The notes beneath the pieces were generated by a model. The model had not been told where the DNA came from. It saw only the letters and a program-made list of their open reading frames with translations, and searched no databases. From assembly GCA_963714205.1 (NCBI GenBank), contig CAVQNQ010000004.1, positions 124,001-188,000 on the forward strand: DNA of 64,000 nucleotides. The letters are read 5' to 3'. Made by a program: the position numbers and the translations under genes. Shown here in pieces: positions 17,699 through 29,090 of this stretch; the first letter of the stretch is position 1, and every line of letters starts with the position of its first letter. The stretch is from CAVQNQ01 sp963714205. GTDB taxonomy: Bacteria > Acidobacteriota > Terriglobia > Bryobacterales > Bryobacteraceae.

Positions 17699-18961
17699 TT
17701 ACCTGGCGCCGATGTCGTAACACCACAGCGATTCGAGCTCGCGGATGTACAGCCGCCCGTTGGCGACCACGGGGTAGGCCCAGGCTTTTTCCATCGCGGC
17801 ACGGGTGCGTTTCGGCCGGTCCGGCGGCATGAAGCGTCCCTCCTCGCGATAGGCTTCGGGCGTCACCTCCGCCAGGATGACCTCGCCATTCTCGCCGTGG
17901 ATATAAAGCCGGCTCTCCGCGTGGAGGATCGCGCCGGCGCCCGTGCCGGCCTCATGCCAGATCACCGTGCCGGTGGTCCAATCGGCTGCCACCAGCCCCT
18001 CGTCGCCCGTGCCGTAGTGGGTGGCGCCGATTACCACCGAACCGCCGATGCTGTTGGGCAGGCCCCGCTCCAGGTAGACCTGTTCGGCGGCTACACCTTG
18101 ACCGGCGGCCGTCAAGCGGACCAGAGCGCCCGGGCCGCGGCTCTGCGAACTGTAGACGTACCCGCGGCTGGCTACGGGCGAAGGTATGTTGGTGTTGCCT
18201 TTCCCGGTCGCATCGTAGCGCCACAGGAACTGGCCCGTTCGTGCGTCCACACCTACAAGTCCCCGCGCCAGGAACTGCACGTACTGCTTGCGGCCAACGG
18301 CCTCCACGACAATGACCGACGCGTAGGCCGCGTCATCGCCGCCCGGCACAGCCGATTTCCAGAGGGTCTCGCCGGTCTGCTTGTTTAGCGCCACGATAGT
18401 AGCCTGTGCGCCGCCCGGCGTCACCACCAGCGTGTTCCCATCGACCAGCGGCGATTCGGAATAGGCCCACTGCCCGGGATGGCCGCCGAAATCGGCGCGC
18501 AGGCTCTTCCGCCACCGAATCTTCCCGCTGGCGGTTTCCAGGCATGCCAGGTCGCCATCGGAGCCCAGGGCATACAGCAGGGCGCCATCCACAGTCGGTG
18601 TGGACCGGGCCGTCGGAAACGAAGGCATCTGGTTCGGGTTCCCGACCTTCCCGAGCGTGGTGGCCCAAACCTGCTTGCCGTCCTCGGTCGAGAGCGCGGC
18701 CACGAATTCGTTGTCCAAGCCGCGGTTGCTCAGGATATAAATGCGATTTCCCACGACGGAGGGCGCCGCGTAGCCATCGCCGATGTCCTTAGCCTGCCAA
18801 ACCAGCCGCGGCCCTGCCTTGGGCCATTCCTTGAGCAGACCGGTTTCGGAGGAAACCCCGTTCCGCTGCGGTCCGCGCCACTGGGGCCAGTCGCCCGCGT
18901 GAGCAGCCAGCGATAGCAGGATGGCGCCGCACCCACAGCCCAGAAGCCTTTGTGTTTTCAT
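17699..18961 (-). CDS. Secreted PQQ-like beta-propeller repeat protein
   Basis: A 420-residue protein with an N-terminal signal peptide (GAILLSLAAHAGDWPQ) and repeated propeller blades containing the sheet-closing W/Y motif, for example GKQVWATTLGKV, GKIRWRKSLR, GETLWKSAVP and GQFLWRYDATGKG. Mature sequence begins DWPQWRGPQRNGVSSETGLL, the same opening as the other propellers in this window. Such proteins lack the catalytic residues of true quinoprotein dehydrogenases and serve as binding or scaffold modules (BamB-like fold). Substrate and partner are unknown. The downstream lipoprotein gene is likely co-transcribed. Confidence 0.85.
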   Translation of the reverse strand: MKTQRLLGCGCGAILLSLAAHAGDWPQWRGPQRNGVSSETGLLKEWPKAGPRLVWQAKDIGDGYAAPSVVGNRIYILSNRGLDNEFVAALSTEDGKQVWATTLGKVGNPNQMPSFPTARSTPTVDGALLYALGSDGDLACLETASGKIRWRKSLRADFGGHPGQWAYSESPLVDGNTLVVTPGGAQATIVALNKQTGETLWKSAVPGGDDAAYASVIVVEAVGRKQYVQFLARGLVGVDARTGQFLWRYDATGKGNTNIPSPVASRGYVYSSQSRGPGALVRLTAAGQGVAAEQVYLERGLPNSIGGSVVIGATHYGTGDEGLVAADWTTGTVIWHEAGTGAGAILHAESRLYIHGENGEVILAEVTPEAYREEGRFMPPDRPKRTRAAMEKAWAYPVVANGRLYIRELESLWCYDIGAR

Positions 18962-19039
18962 GATGCTCCTGGGTCGATTGTCGCCTCAAAGCTTGTCCGT
19001 TGTCCATGGCTGTGGTGGAATAAAGGGGCCGCGCGCATT

Positions 19040-20394
19040 ATGAGAATCCTCGCGCTCACCGCCGGAGCCGCCCGAATGTATTGCGGCAGTTGCCTCCGCG
19101 ACAACGCCCTGGCGGCGGAACTCAAGAGGCAGGGTCATGAGGTCATCCTGCTCCCCCTTTATACGCCCACCCGCACGGACGAGCCGAACGTCAGCGAACC
19201 GAAGGTGTTTCTGAACGGCATCAGCGTGTGCCTCTGCCAGGAGGCGGCATTCTTCCGCAGGACCGCACCCGCTGCTGGACCGGTTGTGGGATGCGCCCTG
19301 GATGCTGAAGCTGGCATCCCAAACGTCGATCCGGGTGAACCCGCATTCGCTGGGCGCGATGACGGTTTCCATGCTGCGCGGGGAGGAAGGCTATCAGCTC
19401 AAGGATATTCGTAAGTTGACCGCCTGGCTCCGCGGCGCGGAACCGCCCGATATCGTAAGCTTTGCCCAATTCTCTTCTGATCGGGTTGGCGCGGCCCATC
19501 CGCGAAGCGTTGAACCGGCCGGTGTGCTTGCACGCTGCAGGGCGAAGAACTCTTCCTCAGCCAGTTGCAGGAGCCGTATCGGACCCAGGCGCTGGAACTG
19601 ATCCGCGCCAAGAGTTGAGGATGTGGACGGCTTTGTGGCGGTCAGCGAGTTCTGCGCGGACTACTGGCAGCGTCAACTGGGAATTCCGGACCGCATGTTG
19701 CACGTGGTTCCTCTGGGGATCGACCCGGAGGGGTACGGCCCAGCCGGCGCGTGTTCCCGGCGCGCCTTTCCGGGTCGGTTTCTTTGCGCGGGTCGCGCCG
19801 GAGAAGGGACTGCACCTTCTGGCCGAGAGCTACGTGCGGCTGCGGCGCGAGAGCGATTTCAGCGGCTCGGCGCTGGAGGTGGCCGGTTATCTGGCGCCGG
19901 AGCATCGCGGCTACCTGCGCGGCATAGAACGGCGGATGAAGGAAGCCGGCCTGGCGCACGAATTCCACTATCGGGGCGAGCTTGACCGGGCAGGGAAGAT
20001 CGAGTTCTTGCGGAGCCTCAATATCCTGAGCGTTCCCAGCACCTACGACGAGCCGAAGGGAATCTTCCTGCTGGAGGCGATGGCCAGCGGCGTGGCCGTG
20101 GTCGAGCCGCGGCGCGGGGCGTTTCGCGAGATTCTGGAGAGAACCGGGGGCGGAGTCATGGTGGAACCCGGCGATGCGGCGAGCCTGGCGGACGGCATCT
20201 ACGGCCTATGGAAAAACCCCGAATTGGCCGCGGAACTAGGGCGCCGGGGCGCGGAGGGCGTCCGCGGGAGTTTCAGCGCTTCGCAAATGGCGGTGCGGGC
20301 GCTCGAAGCATTCCAGGCCATCGCCAGCCACCCAGGCCCATGCTTGAAATCTCGAACGTCACCAAGCAGTATCCGGCGCCGCGCGGGCCGCTGA
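19040..20394 (+). CDS. GT4-type glycosyltransferase, broken by several frameshifts
   Basis: Conserved pieces lie in changing frames but in perfect order: MRILALTAGAARMYCGSCLR at the start (19040), WDAPWMLKLASQTSIRVNPH (about 19290), PNSLLIGLARPIREALNRPV (about 19463), EELFLSQLQEPYRTQALEL (about 19545), DGFVAVSEFCADYWQRQLGI (19625), VGFFARVAPEKGLHLLAESY (19775), PSTYDEPKGIFLLEAMASGV (20036, E-x7-E motif), then an intact C-terminus. At least five single-base shifts are needed, one being an extra T in the TTT at about 19460. The start motif with AGAARMYCGSCLRDNALA is typical of a bacterial GT4 subgroup. The last bases overlap the ABC ATPase gene, so the three genes to 24178 form one operon. Confidence 0.8.
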
Positions 20395-21027
20395 CCGTGC
20401 TCTCGGGGGTGTCGCTCTTTTTGAACCGCGGCGAGGCGGCGGCCATCATGGGGCCATCGGGCGCGGGCAAGAGCACGTTGCTCTACATCGCCGGCGCCCT
20501 GGAACCGCCCACTGCCGGCACGGTGACGCTGGACGGCGTCAATCCTTACACCGTTCCGGAAAAGGAACTGGCGGCATTTCGCAACCAGTCCATCGGTTTC
20601 GTCTTCCAGGACCACTGCCTGCTGCCGCAGTGCTCGGTTCTGGAGAACGTGCTGGTTCCGACGCTGGTGGCGAAAGATCACGCCGCGAAAGACCGCGCCG
20701 GCTATCCGGCGCGCGCGCGGGAACTGCTTCGGTCAAGTGGGGTTGGAGGACCGGCTGGATCACCGTCCCGCGGAGCTCTCGGGCGGCGAGAAGCAGCGCG
20801 TCGCGCTGGCGCGATCCCTCATCCTGCGGCCGCGCCTGCTGCTCTGCGACGAGCCGACCGGCAACCTCGATGAAGCTTCGGCGGAAATGGTGGCGGCCCT
20901 TCTGCTGGAACTGCACGGGCGGCAGGAGACCATCCTGATCGTGGTGACTCACAACCCCGCGCTGGCCGCGCGATTTCCCAAGCGGTACGAATTGCGTCAT
21001 GCGAACCTACACCCTGCTGGCGCGTAA
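20340..21027 (+). CDS. ABC transporter ATP-binding protein (LolD/MacB type), one frameshift
   Basis: MLEISNVTKQYPAPRG start; Walker A GPSGAGKSTLL at residue 40; Q-loop FVFQDHCLLPQCSVLENV; then a frame change near 20730 after ARARELL, and signature ELSGGEKQRVALARSL with Walker B LLLCDEPTGNLDE and the H-switch VTHN in the next frame. Restored length is about 229 residues, the usual size for the LolD/MacB-like ATPases that energise FtsX-type permeases. Its end overlaps the start of the permease gene by 28 bases. It would act at the inner-membrane face as a homodimer with the permease. Confidence 0.88.
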
Positions 21028-24000
21028 TCTCGCGTGGTACTGGCGCACGAACCTGGCGGTGCTGCTGGGGGTGGCCACGGCCACGGGCGTGCTCGGCGGC
21101 GCGGCCCTGGTGGGCGAATCGGTGCGCGCCTCCTTGCGCGACCTGGTCCTGGAGCGGCTGGGCAACACCGATTCCGTCGTCATCCGCAACGGCTTCTTCC
21201 GCGAGGAACTGGCGGCGGCGTTCCAGCCCGCCGCGCCGGTCATCGCCATGGATGGAATGGTGGAGCACGAGGCGAGCGGCAAGCGGGCCGCGGGCGTGCA
21301 GGTATACGGCGTGGACGAGCGCTTCTGGAAATTCCAAAACCAGCCCGGAGGGCCGCCCCGCGGACGCCAGGTTTTCTTGACCGCGGCTCTCGCGCGAGAA
21401 CTGGGCGCCAAGGCGGGCGACGAAATTCTGCTGCGCATTCCGAAGCCTTCGGCGATTCCGCTCGAGACGCTGCATGGCCGCAAGGACGATGTGGGCAGGA
21501 CCATCCGGCTGACCGTCGCGCAGGCCAGCGACCCGCCCCACGAGTTCTCGCTGCGGCCGCAACAAGGCGAAGTTCGCGCGGCCTACGTGCCGCTGGCGCT
21601 CTTGCAGCGGGACTTGAATCAGCCGGGAAAGATCAACACGATACTGGTGGGGACGAGCTTCGCGGACGGTCCCGCTGGAGCGGTCGCTGAAGGAGCGCTA
21701 CATCTTGGCCGACGTCGGGCCTGCGGACGCGCGTACTCGAAAAACCCGGCTGCCTTTCGCTCGAAAGCGACAGCGCGCTGATCGGCGATCGGTGGCCCCG
21801 GCGGCCTTCTCCGCCGCCCAATCGCTCGGTCTTCGCACCCAACCGGTTCTGACCTATCTGGCGAATGGCATCCGCAGTCGGGAAGCGCGAGGTCCCCTAT
21901 TCGGTAGTGACGGCGCTCGACTCCGGGCTGGCTCCCGCCCGCGAGGATGGAATCACGCTGAATGAGTGGGCCGCCCGGGAACTGGGAGCCAAAGTCGGCG
22001 ATCCGGCTACGCTCGAATACTACGTTTGGGGGTCCGACGCGCGCCTGCACACGGAGACCGCGCAATTCCGCGTGGAGCGGATCGTCCCGCTGGCCGGAGA
22101 CGCCGCCGACCCGGACTTCGCTCCCGACTATCCCGGCATCACGGAATCCAGAAGCCTCCGCGATTGGGACCCGCCGTTCCCACTCGACCTGGCCCGCATC
22201 CGCCCGGCCGACGAGCAGTACTGGAATCGATACCGCACCACTCCGAAAGCTTTCATTCGCCTGGCGCGGGGGCGCGCAGCTATGGGGGACGCGCTTCGGC
22301 AGCCTGACTTCGATCCGCGTCTTCCCGCCGTCCCCGGCCTATGGCGAGGCGCTGCGCACCGCGCTCGACCCCGCGCAGGCGGGTCTGACGGTCGTCCCGG
22401 TGAGAACACAGAGCCTGGAGGCGGCGCGGGGCGCAACCGATTTCGGCGAGTACTTCGTCTACTTCAGCTTCTTCCTGATGGTCTCGGCCCTGCTGCTCAC
22501 GGGATTGTTCTTCAAGCTCGGAATCGAACAGCGGACGCGCGAAATCGGCGTGCTGCGCGCGCTCGGGTTTTCGGCATCGAAGATCCGGACCCTGTTCCTG
22601 CTCGAAGGCGCTGTGCTCGCGGCTGCCGGTTCCGCGGCCGGGGTTGCAGCGGCGCTGGCTTACGGCGCGCTCATCCTGCTGGGGCTGCGCACCTGGTGGT
22701 TCGACGCGGTGGGAACCCGGCTGCTTTCTCTGCACGCCTCGATTCCGTCGCTGGCCATCGGGGCCGCCGCCGGGATGATCGCGGGCCTCGGTTCCGTGGC
22801 GTGGACCCTGCGCGGCCTGCGCGCGGTTACGCCCCGAGGCTTGCTGGCGGGTGAGCGGAAGACGGGCCGGCCGCGCTGGCGCTGGCTCGCGGGATGCGCC
22901 GCCGCCCTTCTGGCCGCGGCGCTGTTGGGGCGGGCTTTACGGCCAAATGGGCCAGACCGCCGGTTTCTTCGGCGCGGGCACGCTGCTGCTGGTCGCCGCT
23001 CTGCTGTTCCAGTCGGCCTGGCTCCACGCGCGCGGGCTTCGAGCCATCGGCGGGCTGGTCGCGCTGGGCCTGCGCAGCGTTCGGTACCGGCCGGGCCGCA
23101 GCGTCCTGTGCATCGCCCTGATCGCCTCGGCGACCTTTGTGATCGCTTCGCTCGACGCTTTTCGGCGCGATGGTTCTTCCGCGGGCACGGGCGGGTTCCC
23201 GCTGCTGGCGGATGCCGAACTGCCGCTGATTCACGATCCGAACACGGAATCGGGACGGGCGGCGCTGAATATTCCGCCGCTCGAAGGCGTCCAGTTCATT
23301 CCTTTCCGCGTGCGTCCGGGGGACGATGCCAGTTGCCTGAATCTCTACCAACCGCGGAACCCGCGCATTCTGGCGCCTCCGCCGGCCTTTCTACGCAGCG
23401 CCCGCTTCGCTTCCAGGGCGTCGAGGGCCGGGCGGAATCCCTGGCTGCTGCTGGAATCTCGGCTTGCGGGCGGCGCCGTTCCGGCCATCGCCGACGCCAA
23501 TTCGATGACCTACGCGCTGCACCGCAAGCTGGGCGAGGAGTTCGAGCTGGCCGGGGTCACGGTACCGGATCGTAGCGGCGCTCCAGGATAGCCTGTTTCA
23601 GGGCGAGCTGATCGTCTCGGAACAGAACTTCCTGCGATTGTTTCCGGACTCCGAGGGCTACCGGTTCTTCCTCCTGAGCACCCCGCCGGGGAAGGCGGAC
23701 GAGGTGGCGCGCACGCTGGCGGCGGCGCTTTCCGATTACGGATTCGTCATTCAGCCCACCGGGGCGCGCCTGGCCAGTTTCCACAAAGTGGAGAACACGT
23801 ACCTTTCGACGTTCCGCGCGCTCGGCGGTCTGGGCCTGATTCTGGGTACCGTGGGATTGGCGGCGGTGCTGATGCGCAACGTGCTGGAGCGGAGAAGAGA
23901 ACTGGCCCTGCTGCGCGCGGTCGGGATACCGCCCGCGGCATCTGTTCACGATGGTGCTGGCGGAGAACGCGTTCCTTCTCCTGATGGGACTGGCGACCGG

Positions 24001-24178
24001 CGCCGTGTGCGCCGCGCTGGCCACCGCGCCGGCGGTTTCCGCGCGCGGCGGTCATGTGCCGGTGGCTTCGTTGGGCGTTCTGCTGGCCCTGGTGGCGGTC
24101 ACCGGAATCGCGTCGTCTTCTGTGGCCACTGCCGCGGCCCTTCGCTCACCGATACTCGAGGCGCTGAAATCGGAGTAA
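20999..24178 (+). CDS. FtsX/LolE-type ABC transporter permease, several frameshifts
   Basis: Segments in all three frames join into one protein of about 1060 residues: N-terminal TM with MRTYTLLARNLAWYWRTNL, a periplasmic MacB-PCD-like domain (LARELGAKAGDEILLRIPKP; EWAARELGAKVGDPATLEYY), the first FtsX block (FFKLGIEQRTREIGVLRALG near 22510), a further TM and periplasmic part (LGLRSVRYRPGRSVLCIALI near 23065), and a final FtsX block (MRNVLERRRELALLRAVGI near 23875; last TM at about 24060). Two FtsX blocks in one chain is the long-permease form. Frame changes fall near 21690, 21880, 22280, 22920, 23580 and 23940. Likely substrates are lipoproteins, lipids or envelope factors; not readable here. 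Confidence 0.82.
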
Positions 24179-24245
24179 AAGGTAATATTTTTCCTAATTT
24201 GCCCCGTATTCGCGTGATACACTTCCCACGAAGGAGACGTCCGGC

Positions 24246-24666
24246 TTGAAAGGTCGCTGGCGACAACGGGGCAGGGCCTCTTCCCTGGCCAGGCTCCTGC
24301 CGGCATGGCTCTTACTGCTCCTTCTTCCGATCCCGTACGCTCCCGGCCTGCTCCTGCTCGCCGCGCGCGAAGGGTCGAATTGCGGGCATGCCGTGCTGCA
24401 AGGGGTCGAAGGTCTGCTGCTGCCGGAGATTCGCCAGGAACGCGCACCGGGGCGGTCCAGGCTGGATCGCCTCGTCGAGTTGTCCGGGAGGTTGCGGACA
24501 ACTCCCCGCGGTGTCTGGCGGAAGCGCGCCGGCGAGTCTCGTCGCGGCGCGAGTCGAGTTCAGCCCGGTCGTCCCCACTTCGCATGTGCGAATTCCCGGG
24601 GGATTACCGCGCAGATCTTCCGAGATTGGGTTCGCTCTCTTTGAACGGCCGCCTCCCACGGTCTAG
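24246..24666 (+). CDS. Small Cys-rich membrane or exported protein next to a copper-type TonB receptor (one frameshift)
   Basis: TTG at 24246 is preceded by AAGGAG at 24231-24236 (9-base spacing), a strong ribosome site. The first frame gives a hydrophobic N-terminus (LARLLPAWLLLLLLPIPYAP, residues about 15-35) to about residue 47, and the sequence then continues in the next frame from about 24388: MPCCKGSKVCCCRRFARN, later SSSCPGGCGQL, and the end GFALFERPPPTV. Cysteine clusters CC, CCC and CxxxC suggest metal binding. One inserted or missing base near 24380-24390 joins the halves into about 139 residues. I do not know a named family. It lies 92 bases before the receptor gene. Both the hydrophobic start and the Cys clusters argue that this is a real gene. 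Confidence 0.55.
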
Positions 24667-24758
24667 CCTTATCCGCACTTCATAGCTCATCAGCCCAAAC
24701 AAGGTCGTAGGGCAGTGCTGTCTGCAAAAACCAGTTGGAATCATCGTGGGAGATTGGC

Positions 24759-27093
24759 ATGAATAAATGGAGTTTTCGATTTACTTATTTCCTTGCATGT
24801 GTGGTTGTGCCGTTGAGTGTGCACGCGGCGGAAATCCTGCACGGGACCGTGACCGACCGCTCCGGGGCCGTGGTCCAGGGCGCCACCGTGCAGCTGTTGG
24901 CCGACGGACGTACCGTGGCTGAGACAAAGACGGGCAGCAACGGCGATTTCGCGCTGGCTGCTCCAATGGGCGCGCGAGCGGAGGAGGAGACATACACCAT
25001 TCGCGCCGCGGCAAGCGGCTTCGCTCCGGCGAGCCAATCGATCCGGCTGGCGGAGGCGGCGGCCAACAAGATCACGCTGGTGCTGGATATTGCTCCTTAC
25101 AGGCAGTCGGTCGAAATCCAGGCGGCGGCGCCGGTCAATGAGGCCTTACTCGACATGAGCGGCGTGCGCGAGAGCGCCGCGAAAGATCTTGGGGAGGCCC
25201 TGACGGCGCTCGACGGCGTGTGGAAGATCCGCAAGGCGGGCATCGCCAACGATCTGGTCATCCGGGGCTTTCAGCAGAACAACATCAACGTCCTGGTCGA
25301 CGGCTCGCGCACCTACGGGGCTTGCCCCGCTCATATGGATCCGCCGGCGGAGCACGTTGACTTCGCCGAAGTGGATCACGTCGAGGTCAGCAAGGGCGCC
25401 TTCGACGTCACCAACGAGGGAAGCCTCGGAGCGGTGGTGAACATCGTCACCAAGAGCCCGGACATGGGCTTCAGCGTGAAACCGTCGTTGAGTTTGGGAT
25501 CGTTCGACTTTTTATAATCCGAGCGTGACGGCTTCTTACGGCGGCCAGACCTTCCAAATCCTGGGTGGTTACTCATTCCGCACGTCGGATCCTTACAAGG
25601 ACGGCTCCGGCCACCCCTTCACCGATTACGCCGACTACAGCGCCAGCGGCAAGCAACAGCGGGCCTTCGACATCAACACAGGCTGGCTCGAGGCGCAGTT
25701 CCAGCTTTCGGAGCGCCAACAGATCTCGCTCGGCTACACGCGCCAGCAGGCGGGCTTGATTCTTTATCCCTACCTGACGATGGACTCCGACCACGACAAT
25801 GCCGACCGGGGCACCTTCAAGTACTCGGCCCACGATCTGACGCCCACGCTGCGCAATCTGCGCATCGAGAGCTATTTCACGCAGGTCAGACACTTCATGT
25901 CAGACGACCAGCGCACCTCGGCCATGATGGGGAACTGGTCGATGGCCGCCGATGCCTCGACCCGGACTATCGGCGGCCGCGTGGAAGGCGACTTGGGACG
26001 CGACTTCACCGTCGGTGTGGAGGCCTATCATCGCAACTGGAACATGCTCGGTTACATGAACATGGGCGGCATGACGACGGTGAACCCCTCGATTCCTGAT
26101 GTCAATACGCAGACTGCCGGTTCTTTCGTCAACTACCGGCACGCCATCACCGACCGCTGGAGGGTGAGCGCGGGGCTGCGCTTCGATCACGCCCAGATGC
26201 TAGTCGACGCGCCACAAGCCTCCACCGATCTCTACTACCAGTTCCACGACACGCGCCGGACGGGCAACAGCGACAACTACGCCTCCGGCAATGCACGTCT
26301 CACCGTGGGACTGACGAAATCGAGCGAGTTGTTTGCCGGAGTCGGCACCACGGGCCGTATCCCCGATGCCGAAGAGCGCTACATCAGCCGCGGCATGGGA
26401 GCCGGTGCGACCGTCGGGAATCCGCTGCTCCCCGTAACCCGCAACACCGAGATCGCGGCCGGCTGGAGCGCGAACCACAACCGCTTTTATCTGCGACCTG
26501 AGTTTTTTTACTCGTTCCTCAATAACTTCATTCTGGTAAATAACCAGCCCCAATTAAATATGACGAGCACGGGCGGCGGATCGATGAGCGGAATGGATAT
26601 GGCATCCACGCCCACCGCCCGATCCTATACCAATGTGGACGCGCGAATTTATGGCGGGGAGATGACGTATGGCGTCACTCTGACCAGCGCCATTTCCCTG
26701 AATGGGGGAGGATCTTATTCGCGCGGCACGGCGACACCCCAGGCGAGTGTCAACGTCTTCAGCCACAACCTGCCCGAAATGCCTCCGCTGCGCGGCTGGA
26801 GCGCGCTGCGCTACGCACACAGATGGGCCTTTGCCGAGTTGGGTACGGTAGCGGTGAGCCGGCAATCGCATGTAGACAGCGATCTGAACGAGGTGCCGAC
26901 CGCCGGTTACGGCCTGCTGAACCTCAAGCTTGGCTTCACGCATCGCAAATTATCCGGCAGCTTCACGGTCGATAACCTGGTCAACCGCTTTTACTACGAA
27001 TACCTCTCGTATTATCGAGATCCCTTCTCCACCGGGGTAAAGGTTCCAGAGCCGGGGCGGAACGTTTTTGCCCAGTTGAGGTATTCGTTCTGA
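24759..27093 (+). CDS. TonB-dependent outer-membrane receptor, copper (OprC/NosA-like) type, one frameshift
   Basis: About 778 residues after joining. Signal peptide FLACVVVPLSVHAAE; carboxypeptidase-regulatory-like Ig domain (LHGTVTDRSGAVVQGATVQL) at residues 27-110; plug domain with LVIRGFQQNNINVLVDGSRT, YGACPAHMDPPAEHVDFAEV and a VSKGAFDV segment, as in OprC/NosA copper receptors; then a beta-barrel ending in an aromatic residue (LRYSF). Methionine-rich patches NMLGYMNMGGM and GGSMSGMDMAS fit copper binding. The frame breaks at the T-run 25508-25512; removing one T restores LGSFDFYNPSVTASYGG. ATG at 24759 has GGGAG upstream. Copper is inferred from the family and the Met/Cys content. A hairpin follows the stop. 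Confidence 0.85.
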
Positions 27094-27102
27094 CCAATAA
27101 CC

Positions 27103-27129
27103 GCGACGCGGCCACCTGTGCCGCGTCGC
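27103..27129. terminator. GC-rich hairpin after the copper receptor gene
   Basis: GCGACGCGGC (27103-27112) and GCCGCGTCGC (27120-27129) form a perfect 10-bp stem with a 7-base loop, starting 9 bases after the receptor stop. The following bases are only moderately T-rich (TGTGTTACC), so it is a likely but not classical terminator. Confidence 0.6.
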
Positions 27130-27165
27130 TGTGTTACCTTAGCTTCTCTGTCCTCTGGAGGCTTC

Positions 27166-28653
27166 ATGCGTAGATGGGCGACTCTAGTACTGGCGGCGGC
27201 TACGGCCTCCGCTTTCGCGGCTGGCGGTAAGCAGACGGGCACACTGGATTCGGCCATTGAGGCGCTCGGGGCCGATCACGTCACGTCGATCGAGTGCTCC
27301 GGGTCCGGTAAGTGGTTCCAGATTGGGCAGGAGCCAAGTCCGACGCTGCCGCCTCCGGAATTCAATGTGAGCAGCTACATCGCGACGATTAACTACCTCC
27401 GCGCCAGCAGCCGCGTGCAGATGGCGAGCAAGCAAACCGTCGATCCCACCCGCCTCCGCTTCCCGCCGCACGAATCGCGGGCGGAGGAGTACGTGGTCGG
27501 AGATGTTTCCTGGACCATAGGACGGCCCGGCGGTCCCGCCACCGGCCTGCCCGTGACCACGGTGCCGGACCCGAAAAACGTCGAGGCGCGCGCCATGGAG
27601 ATCTGGGCGACCCCGCAGGGCTTCCTGAGAGCCGCCGCGGCGAACCATGCGACATCCACGCCAACCAACGATGGCGGCTCCGAAGTGACTTTCATGCTCG
27701 GAAAGCACAAATACGTCGGCAAGATCAACGCGCAGAACGAAGTCCAGAAAATGCACACCTGGATCGACAATCCCGTGCTGGGCGATATGCTCTGCGAAGC
27801 CTCGTTCAGGGGCTATCGCGACTTCGGCGGCGTGATGTTCCCCAGCCGAAATTACGCGCACGCAAGGCGGAAAACTGCGGCTGGATCTCACGATTTCATC
27901 CGTGAAAGTCAATCCCGAGGTCATGATCCCGGTGCCGGAGGGAATGCGCGCCGCCATGACAGCCCCCGTCAAGGCGACGGCCGACAAACTGGCCGATGGG
28001 GTCTACTGGATCAGGGGCGGGCAGTGGCACAGCGTGGCCATCGACCAGGCGGACCACATCGTGGTGGTGGATGCCCCATTGGACGAGGAGCGCTCGCTGG
28101 CGGTGATTGCGAAGGTCAAAGAGACGATCCCCAACAAGCCGATCAAGTACCTCATCAACACGCACGCGCACTTCGATCACGCGGGCGGCCTCCGGACGTA
28201 CGTGTACGAAGGTGCCACGATCGTGACCCTGCCGATGAACCAGGCTTTCTACGAGCGGGCGTGGCGCGCGCCGCACACGCTGAACCCCGACAGGCTGGCG
28301 CAGTCCAAGAAGAACACCCAAGTTCGAGCCGGTCGTCAACGGCAAGCGTGTGTTGAGCGACGGCCGGCGCACGATCGAGATTCATGAGCAGGCGGGCAGC
28401 GGGCCACAGCGACGCCATCGTCATGGTCTATCTGCCGAAGGAGAAATTACTGATCCAGGTCGACGCGTGGAACACGGAAGCGGTTACCGCGCCCTATGTG
28501 GATACCATCGGCGGTGACTTCGTGAACCCGTTCATGGTGAACCTGTACGAGAACATTCTCCGGCTTAAGCTGGATGTCGGCCAGATCGTCCCGCTTCACG
28601 GGCCACGGACGGCGACGGTAGCGGAGCTACGCAAGGCGCTGCTGCTGGAGTGA
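27166..28653 (+). CDS. Secreted metallo-beta-lactamase-fold hydrolase, about three frameshifts
   Basis: ATG at 27166 with GGAGG at 27157-27161. A signal peptide (MRRWATLVLAAATASAFAAG) is followed by a 230-residue N-terminal region of the kind found in long secreted MBL proteins of soil bacteria, then by ATADKLADGVYWIRGGQWHS, DHIVVVDAPLDEERSLAVIA and the metal motif NTHAHFDHAGGLRTYV (HxHxDH, about 28160), then HSDAIVMVYLPKEKLLIQVD (28408) and IVPLHGPRT (metal His) near 28590. Frame changes fall near 27870, 28317 and 28395. The substrate is unknown. It follows the copper receptor gene after a hairpin, so it is probably a separate transcript. Confidence 0.8.
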
Positions 28654-28901
28654 AGCCGAGGGTGCACGCAGGCGCGGCGCGGATGCTCGAAGGAGATCCG
28701 AGGTTCATCTGACGTGAGCGGGACTTCGCGGGAGTGATTTCCCGGAAGGGCGTATTTCCTGCAACTGTGGATCAAAGGTTTGGAGAGGCCTCCGCAGGTG
28801 GCAGGATCACGCGCAATCTGGACGCCAGGAAAAGGCACGGAGCAACCGCGGGCCCCAAGTCCCCATGTGGGAATCTTGGCTCCCGCGAAACGCCGGACCC
28901 A

Positions 28902-29090
28902 TCAGCGAAGGGGGGGCACCGCAAGCTGTTGGCAGATCTTTCGCGCAAGGCGATTGTCGATTTCACTGTGACGGGGCACCGGAGCTTTCGCGCCGGTGGC
29001 CGGGTTGGTAAAGATCGTGTGCCGGCTGCCTTCACGGTCGCAGCAACACCCCTGATTCTTCAGGTGCGCGATCAGTTGATGCCGCTTCAA
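28902..29090 (-). CDS. hicA: HicA-type mRNA interferase toxin
   Basis: A 62-residue protein with a double-stranded RNA-binding-like fold: MKRHQLIAHLKNQGCCCDRE, then GSRHTIFTNPATGAKAPVPRH, which holds the catalytic His, and the C-terminal EIDNRLARKICQQLAV. HicA cuts mRNA when released from HicB. The TTG start overlaps the TGA of hicB (TTGA), so the genes are translationally coupled in hicB-hicA order. Cysteines at residues 15-17 are unusual but the rest is canonical. Confidence 0.88.
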   Translation of the reverse strand: MKRHQLIAHLKNQGCCCDREGSRHTIFTNPATGAKAPVPRHSEIDNRLARKICQQLAVPPLR

